Positions 6,289 to 9,831 of a stretch of DNA of 9,831 nucleotides are shown piece by piece. Position 1 is the first letter of the stretch, and each line of letters opens with the position of its first letter. The stretch lies in the NCBI GenBank assembly GCA_016303225.1, contig JAEDMC010000117.1:1-9831 (forward strand), written 5' to 3'. The notes below the pieces were generated by a model. It was given only the letters and a program-made list of their open reading frames with translations, did not search any database and had not been told where the DNA came from. The position numbers and the translations under genes are program-made. Source of the DNA: Kiritimatiellia bacterium. Lineage in GTDB: Bacteria > Verrucomicrobiota > Kiritimatiellia > RFP12 > UBA1067.

Positions 6289-8195
6289 TTGCCAGCATTA
6301 TACCATTTTTCCAGCTCGCGATTGAACTCAAGGCGCGTGAGCTGCGACCAGTCCTTCGCGCGAACCGTCAGGTCCTCGACATGCATCGTGACCCTGCGGC
6401 GCGGCATGAACGGCGAGACAAAGAGCCAGAGGAACACGCTCTTGAGAAGCGTCGGGATGAACTTCGGCGACGCGGTCCGCCCCTTGCGGCTCCAGATCGA
6501 GCCCCAGAGTCCGCGCGTCCGGACACCAATCACGCGCACACCTTCCGGCAGTTCGCGGCAGATGTTGTACGCGAGCTGCCGCGTCCCGATCTCTTCCTTG
6601 TCCGCCTCGGTCTGGATGTGTCCCGACGGATAGAAGATGACGCTGCCGCCCCTTTTGAGCGTCTTCAGCACCACGTCGTTAAGGCCACGGGCAATCGTTG
6701 CGCCCTTCGCCGACCGGTGCTTCCGCAGATCCGGAACCGCCACCGCCCCCACCGTGCGAAGCACCATTGGCGCGACGAACCCCGTCTTGAAGAACGACTC
6801 GTCCGCCAGTGGCCGCAGCGCCACATCGTCCAGCGCCGCCGTAACCAGCATCGGATCGACCATCGCCGGATGATTCGGAAGAACGAGGTAGGAGGTTATG
6901 AGGTTTTGAGGCAAGGCCAAGCTTTTGCCCGTCACCTCAACCTTGTATCGCCGGGCGAAGATCCACCTGCCGACGGCGATCATTACGCTGCGGTAATTGA
7001 GCGCAAAGAGCCCCGGAACGAGCGCGAACACAACCGCCAGCAGCGCGAGGAACGCGCGCGGACCGCAAAGCCAGCTCAGAAGCGCGTAGCATCCCGACGC
7101 CAGCAGCATGAAGAGAAACGACACCTGGTTGAAGTACGCGAGCATCGTGTTGAGTTTCGGACCCTTCACCACCTTCTGGATCTCCGCGTCAAACGGCAAC
7201 TTGAAGAACCCAAGGTCAAAGGCCAAGAGCGCCAGAACACTCCCGAAGGCGGTCGGACCCATCGGAACGAAGAACAGCACCGCCAGCAGCCCTGCGGCAA
7301 TCCATCCCGTGAGTACCGTTGTCCCCAACAGCGGATGCCGCCGGTCGACGAGACCCGCCAGAACCTGTCCCGCGACGATTCCTACTGCCGCGGCGCAGAG
7401 CATCAGTCCCGTGTGCATTGAGTCAAGCCCCATCACTTCCTTGCCGTAGACGAGAAGTCCCATCTGCAGCATCGCCGCTCCCCACCAGAAGACCGAGAGC
7501 GTCAGGATGACGGCGTTAAGCCCCGGATACCCCTTCGCCATCCGATACGCCCGCGCCATATAGCGAATCGGATTGATCGCGTGGATCGCCCGGTTCTTCT
7601 CCTCCTCGGCCTTGACCGTCAGACTCGCAACCAGTCCCGCGACTGCGAAACCGACAAGCCCCGTCCACTGCACCCACGTCTCGCAGCGGTCAACGGCAAA
7701 CGACGCGGCGATGGTTCCGACGAGCATCCCCAGGAACGCAATGCCCTCCATGCCGCCCATACCGGTCGAAATGCGGTCCTCGCCGCCGACGTCCCTCACC
7801 AGCGCATACTTCGCCGGCGAGTACAGCGAGCTCTGAAGTCCCATCAGCAGGATCGCCGCGACGACAAGTGCCGCGGACTGAAACGCAAACCCCGCGATGC
7901 CGATACCGACAATCGGGATCTCCGCCCACTTCGCCAGCTGGAGGATCCGCCGCTTGGGGAAGACAACCGTCAGCCGGTCCGCAAGCGGCGAACAAAGGAT
8001 GAACGGCAGCACCAGCGCCCCCGCCGTGATGCCCATGAAGACGGGCCTGAGCGACGAATCGGAAATCCATCCGATGACAATGAAGCTCGCCAGCGTCTTC
8101 AGAAAGTTATCGTTGAGCGTACCGAACAGGTTCGTCACGAACAGCGGTCCAAAGCTCCGCCCCCCTCTTGTTGTCGTACGCGTGTTGTCTTTCAT
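6285..8195 (-). CDS. LplT-like transporter fused to PlsC-like acyltransferase
   Basis: The 636-residue inner-membrane protein has an N-terminal major-facilitator half (about 15-405, roughly 11-12 hydrophobic segments) opening with TNLFGTLNDNFLKTL, close to the NDN signature of lysophospholipid transporters of the LplT type. The C-terminal half (about 405-636) is an acyltransferase with the HX4D motif in NHPAMVD (H442, D447). The second motif, normally FPEGTRS, reads FYPSGHIQT (521-529), so Glu is replaced by Ser. The likely role is flipping lysophospholipid inward and re-acylating it. Related proteins in other bacteria carry a third acyl-ACP synthetase domain; it is absent here. ATG 8195 overlaps the hydrolase stop (ATGA) and has a purine-rich GAGGGGGAGAGG ahead of it. 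The stop overlaps the aroC start in the same way. Fusion and family are well supported; the exact lipid substrate is inference. Confidence 0.85.
   Translation of the reverse strand: MKDNTRTTTRGGRSFGPLFVTNLFGTLNDNFLKTLASFIVIGWISDSSLRPVFMGITAGALVLPFILCSPLADRLTVVFPKRRILQLAKWAEIPIVGIGIAGFAFQSAALVVAAILLMGLQSSLYSPAKYALVRDVGGEDRISTGMGGMEGIAFLGMLVGTIAASFAVDRCETWVQWTGLVGFAVAGLVASLTVKAEEEKNRAIHAINPIRYMARAYRMAKGYPGLNAVILTLSVFWWGAAMLQMGLLVYGKEVMGLDSMHTGLMLCAAAVGIVAGQVLAGLVDRRHPLLGTTVLTGWIAAGLLAVLFFVPMGPTAFGSVLALLAFDLGFFKLPFDAEIQKVVKGPKLNTMLAYFNQVSFLFMLLASGCYALLSWLCGPRAFLALLAVVFALVPGLFALNYRSVMIAVGRWIFARRYKVEVTGKSLALPQNLITSYLVLPNHPAMVDPMLVTAALDDVALRPLADESFFKTGFVAPMVLRTVGAVAVPDLRKHRSAKGATIARGLNDVVLKTLKRGGSVIFYPSGHIQTEADKEEIGTRQLAYNICRELPEGVRVIGVRTRGLWGSIWSRKGRTASPKFIPTLLKSVFLWLFVSPFMPRRRVTMHVEDLTVRAKDWSQLTRLEFNRELEKWYNAGK
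6885..6911. repeat. Degenerate 7/8-base repeat in the acyltransferase gene
   Basis: On the coding strand, units CTCAAAAC, CTCATAAC, CTCCTAC and CTC follow each other with spacing 8, 8 and 7. They encode about residues 429-437 (PQNLITSYL), just before the NHPAMVD active-site motif. The units resemble the CTCAAAC array at the aroC/aroE junction but are less regular, so chance is a real alternative. Confidence 0.4.
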
Positions 8196-9097
8196 CGCCT
8201 CTCCCCCTCGATCTGACCTCTCACCTTCTCAAACGACTTCTCCAGCTCCTCGACGCTGCCCCACGCCTTCCGGACCTTCTCCGGATCGATGATGCGACCG
8301 TGCCCCGTCACCTTGTTGCGCTGGAGCTTCCAGCCGTTCGTCTCCGCAAGCGTATCCCACCAGAAGCCAGAGTCCATCACCTTGCCCTCGACAGTCGGCA
8401 GCGCCTGCGGCACCATCACCTCGCCAGACGCTCCTTCGCCGCCCAAGATCCGCCGCAGGTACTCGATGTAAAAAAGCTCGCAGTGGTTGGCCACATCCTT
8501 GAGGAGCTGCGCCTTGCCCCACAGCGCGTCTATCTTCACCTGCTCCGTGATGTCCTTCGGCGTCACGCACTCCTTTACGTTGGCGATCGCCTTCAGCGTC
8601 CCGTTCGCGCCAAATGCAACCGCGCTCTCGCCGCCCGCGAGCGTGTAGACATAGCGCAAGGTGACGTCGTCAGGATTGCACACCGCAAGGACTGGCTGCG
8701 CCGACCCGCAGCCCATCTTCGCAAGGTCTGGATCTTCGTTCGGGATCGCCGCCGCCATCAGCGACGCCTGCCTCACCTTGAGTCCGTTCTCCGCCAGCCG
8801 CGCCAGGATCCGCGCCGTGATGCGCCCGCCGAGAGAATGTCCGACGATGACAAGGTTCTCGCGTTCCTCCTTCGGCATCATCGCCGCCTCGAATGCGAAG
8901 CGCCACGATTCCTTGTCGGCGGACTCCACCGCATGCGGCCACACCAGCCGGTCGCCGTCCCACGCCTTGAACTCGACCTTCGCGCCGGGGAAGGCGTTCG
9001 TCATCGCCGTCATCACGTCCTCGCGCGGCTTCTCCGTGCGCATCCACCCCGGAATGTACCAGACCGTCGTCGCCATCAGCAGTGCCTCCGCGATCAT
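8192..9097 (-). CDS. Alpha/beta hydrolase
   Basis: A 301-residue protein with the nucleophile elbow GHSLGG (86-91, Ser88). D143 or D144 in NPDD is a plausible catalytic acid and H205 in NHCELFY a plausible histidine. N-terminal VWYIPGW (12-18) resembles the first strand and oxyanion loop of serine hydrolases. There is no clear signal peptide, so it is probably cytoplasmic, although the first residues (MIAEALLMATTV) are mildly hydrophobic. I chose ATG 9097 because GGAGG lies five bases upstream; a TTG at 9109 is in frame but contains no start signal and overlaps the previous gene. Its stop overlaps the start of the transporter-acyltransferase gene (ATGA), so coupling to lipid remodelling, for instance as a lipase or esterase, is plausible. 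Substrate cannot be told from sequence. Confidence 0.8.
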   Translation of the reverse strand: MIAEALLMATTVWYIPGWMRTEKPREDVMTAMTNAFPGAKVEFKAWDGDRLVWPHAVESADKESWRFAFEAAMMPKEERENLVIVGHSLGGRITARILARLAENGLKVRQASLMAAAIPNEDPDLAKMGCGSAQPVLAVCNPDDVTLRYVYTLAGGESAVAFGANGTLKAIANVKECVTPKDITEQVKIDALWGKAQLLKDVANHCELFYIEYLRRILGGEGASGEVMVPQALPTVEGKVMDSGFWWDTLAETNGWKLQRNKVTGHGRIIDPEKVRKAWGSVEELEKSFEKVRGQIEGERR

Positions 9098-9107
9098 CCT
9101 TACCTCC
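9095..9107 (-). promoter_or_regulatory. Ribosome-binding site deciding the hydrolase start
   Basis: The minus strand reads GGAGGTAAGGATG: a strong GGAGG (9107-9103), the TAA stop of the upstream gene (9102-9100), and ATG five bases after the GGAGG. It fixes the hydrolase start at 9097 rather than the upstream in-frame TTG, and shows that the hydrolase follows the upstream gene without a gap. Confidence 0.85.
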
Positions 9108-9831
9108 AAACGGGAACGAACAGGAAATCGACCGACCGCTTGTCCGTCTTCGGATCGTACTCGTTCCGAAAGAGTCGCCAGCAGAGCGAGGTCTTCGAGT
9201 AGCCGTTCGTCTTCGAGTCATAGGTGAAGAACGGGAACGAATCGACCGTCACGTCGCCGTTCAGCTTCTCATAGTGCCAGAAGCGCCAGAGAATACTCTT
9301 CATGTCGTACTCGTGCCCCTTGCTCGCCTCGTGCTTCGAATGCCAGAAGAAGTTGCAGAGAAGTCCCGACTCGCCGTTCTCCTCATCACTCAATTTCTCG
9401 CGCGTCTTTGCATCAAACTTAACAGTGCGGCTGTTCTCGCTCTTGTAGGCGAAGAAATTGCCGAAGTCCGACTCGTCTTCCGCCGTGACGACCTTGCCGT
9501 CATCGGTCGCGGACCAGCTGATCGTGCGATCACTCGTACTCAATCCGCTCAACCGCCAGGAACTGTCGCTTACATATTTGTCCACGCCTTTGATCGTGTG
9601 CCACTGATGCTTTTTCCCACCCCATTCGCTTTCGTGCTTCTCAAGCTTCAGCTTTGGATCAAGCGTCGGCGCGTTCAGCATCGCCTCGACCGTCTCCATC
9701 CGGTCATCGCTCGTCCAACCGAAGAGCGGCCACAGCCACGCGCCCTTCTTGTGCTCAGTGTGCGTCACCCCGAACAGCGGTGTCACATAGGTGAAGTAAT
9801 CCTTCTCGTGACCAAACAGCAGACTGATGAA
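9100..9831 (-). CDS. Partial protein with repeated aromatic (WRF/FPFF) strands, unknown function
   Basis: The reading frame is open to the right edge of the window, so the gene is cut at its 5' end; 243 residues are visible. An in-frame GTG at 9786 is not needed as a start, since FISLLFGHEKDYFTYVTPLF precedes it without a stop. The visible part is rich in Trp, Phe and Tyr in alternating patterns. The last 70 residues hold two related units: KSILWRFWHYEK, then VDSFPFFTY; and KTSLCWRLFRNEY, then VDFLFVPVWR. Earlier segments (YVTPLFGVTH, WLWPLFGWTS) follow a similar PLFG pattern. This suggests a beta-solenoid or barrel-like repeat protein, possibly an envelope protein, whose N-terminal part and any signal peptide lie outside the window. 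I do not recognise a characterised family. It is the most upstream visible gene of the operon. Confidence 0.7.
   Translation of the reverse strand, partial: FISLLFGHEKDYFTYVTPLFGVTHTEHKKGAWLWPLFGWTSDDRMETVEAMLNAPTLDPKLKLEKHESEWGGKKHQWHTIKGVDKYVSDSSWRLSGLSTSDRTISWSATDDGKVVTAEDESDFGNFFAYKSENSRTVKFDAKTREKLSDEENGESGLLCNFFWHSKHEASKGHEYDMKSILWRFWHYEKLNGDVTVDSFPFFTYDSKTNGYSKTSLCWRLFRNEYDPKTDKRSVDFLFVPVWR

Noticed and set aside
9098..9109. TTG at 9109 as the hydrolase start
   Set aside because: The following GGAGG with ATG five bases later is a far better start, and the TTG-encoded extension would translate the ribosome-binding site.
8168..9202. A 344-codon + strand frame opposite the hydrolase
   Set aside because: Antisense shadow; the minus strand holds GHSLGG and a strong ribosome-binding site.

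Overview
The window is GC-rich and holds six protein-coding genes in two convergent blocks, plus a regulatory leader with a tiny leader-peptide gene. A Gram-negative envelope is implied by an outer-membrane barrel protein of the alginate-export type. The compact AroC, the AroE-AroK fusion and the partial aromatic-repeat protein at the right edge make me think of an uncultured anaerobe of the Planctomycetes-Verrucomicrobia-Lentisphaerae-Kiritimatiellota kind. This is a guess from gene content; there is no rRNA or marker gene to settle it. I see no tRNA, rRNA, CRISPR array, insertion sequence or phage gene.

Left block (+ strand, 1-4157). Positions 1-120 carry three CAGATGC repeats and a long palindrome. 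A sigma70-like promoter (121-150) follows, then a 27-codon leader peptide gene (175-258) rich in Ile, Val and Leu codons. Next come mutually exclusive RNA hairpins ending in a terminator-like stem (285-314). Together these look like a classical ribosome-mediated attenuator for branched-chain amino acids. The gene it precedes (376-2658) encodes an HTH domain, a cupin domain and a medium-chain-type acyl-CoA synthetase in one 760-residue protein. A porin-like beta-barrel gene (2682-4157) follows 23 bases later. My working hypothesis is that the cell takes up and activates branched short-chain acids (isobutyrate, 2-methylbutyrate, isovalerate) as precursors of Val/Ile/Leu, and switches this on when charged Ile/Val tRNA is scarce.

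Right block (- strand, 9831 down to 4159). This reads as one tightly packed operon: a partial protein with aromatic repeats; an alpha/beta hydrolase; a fusion of an LplT-like lysophospholipid transporter with a PlsC-like acyltransferase; chorismate synthase (aroC); and an AroE-AroK fusion. Two junctions are ATGA overlaps, one has the ribosome-binding site overlapping the previous stop, and the aroC/aroE gap is 15 bases. It joins lipid or envelope turnover with the last steps of aromatic amino acid synthesis. The two blocks converge with one base between their stop codons.

A striking scattered feature is a set of different 7-base tandem repeats in the right block: one in the AroE-AroK linker, one in a surface loop of AroC, one at the aroC/aroE junction where it supplies both the aroC stop and the aroE ribosome-binding site, and a degenerate one in the acyltransferase gene.
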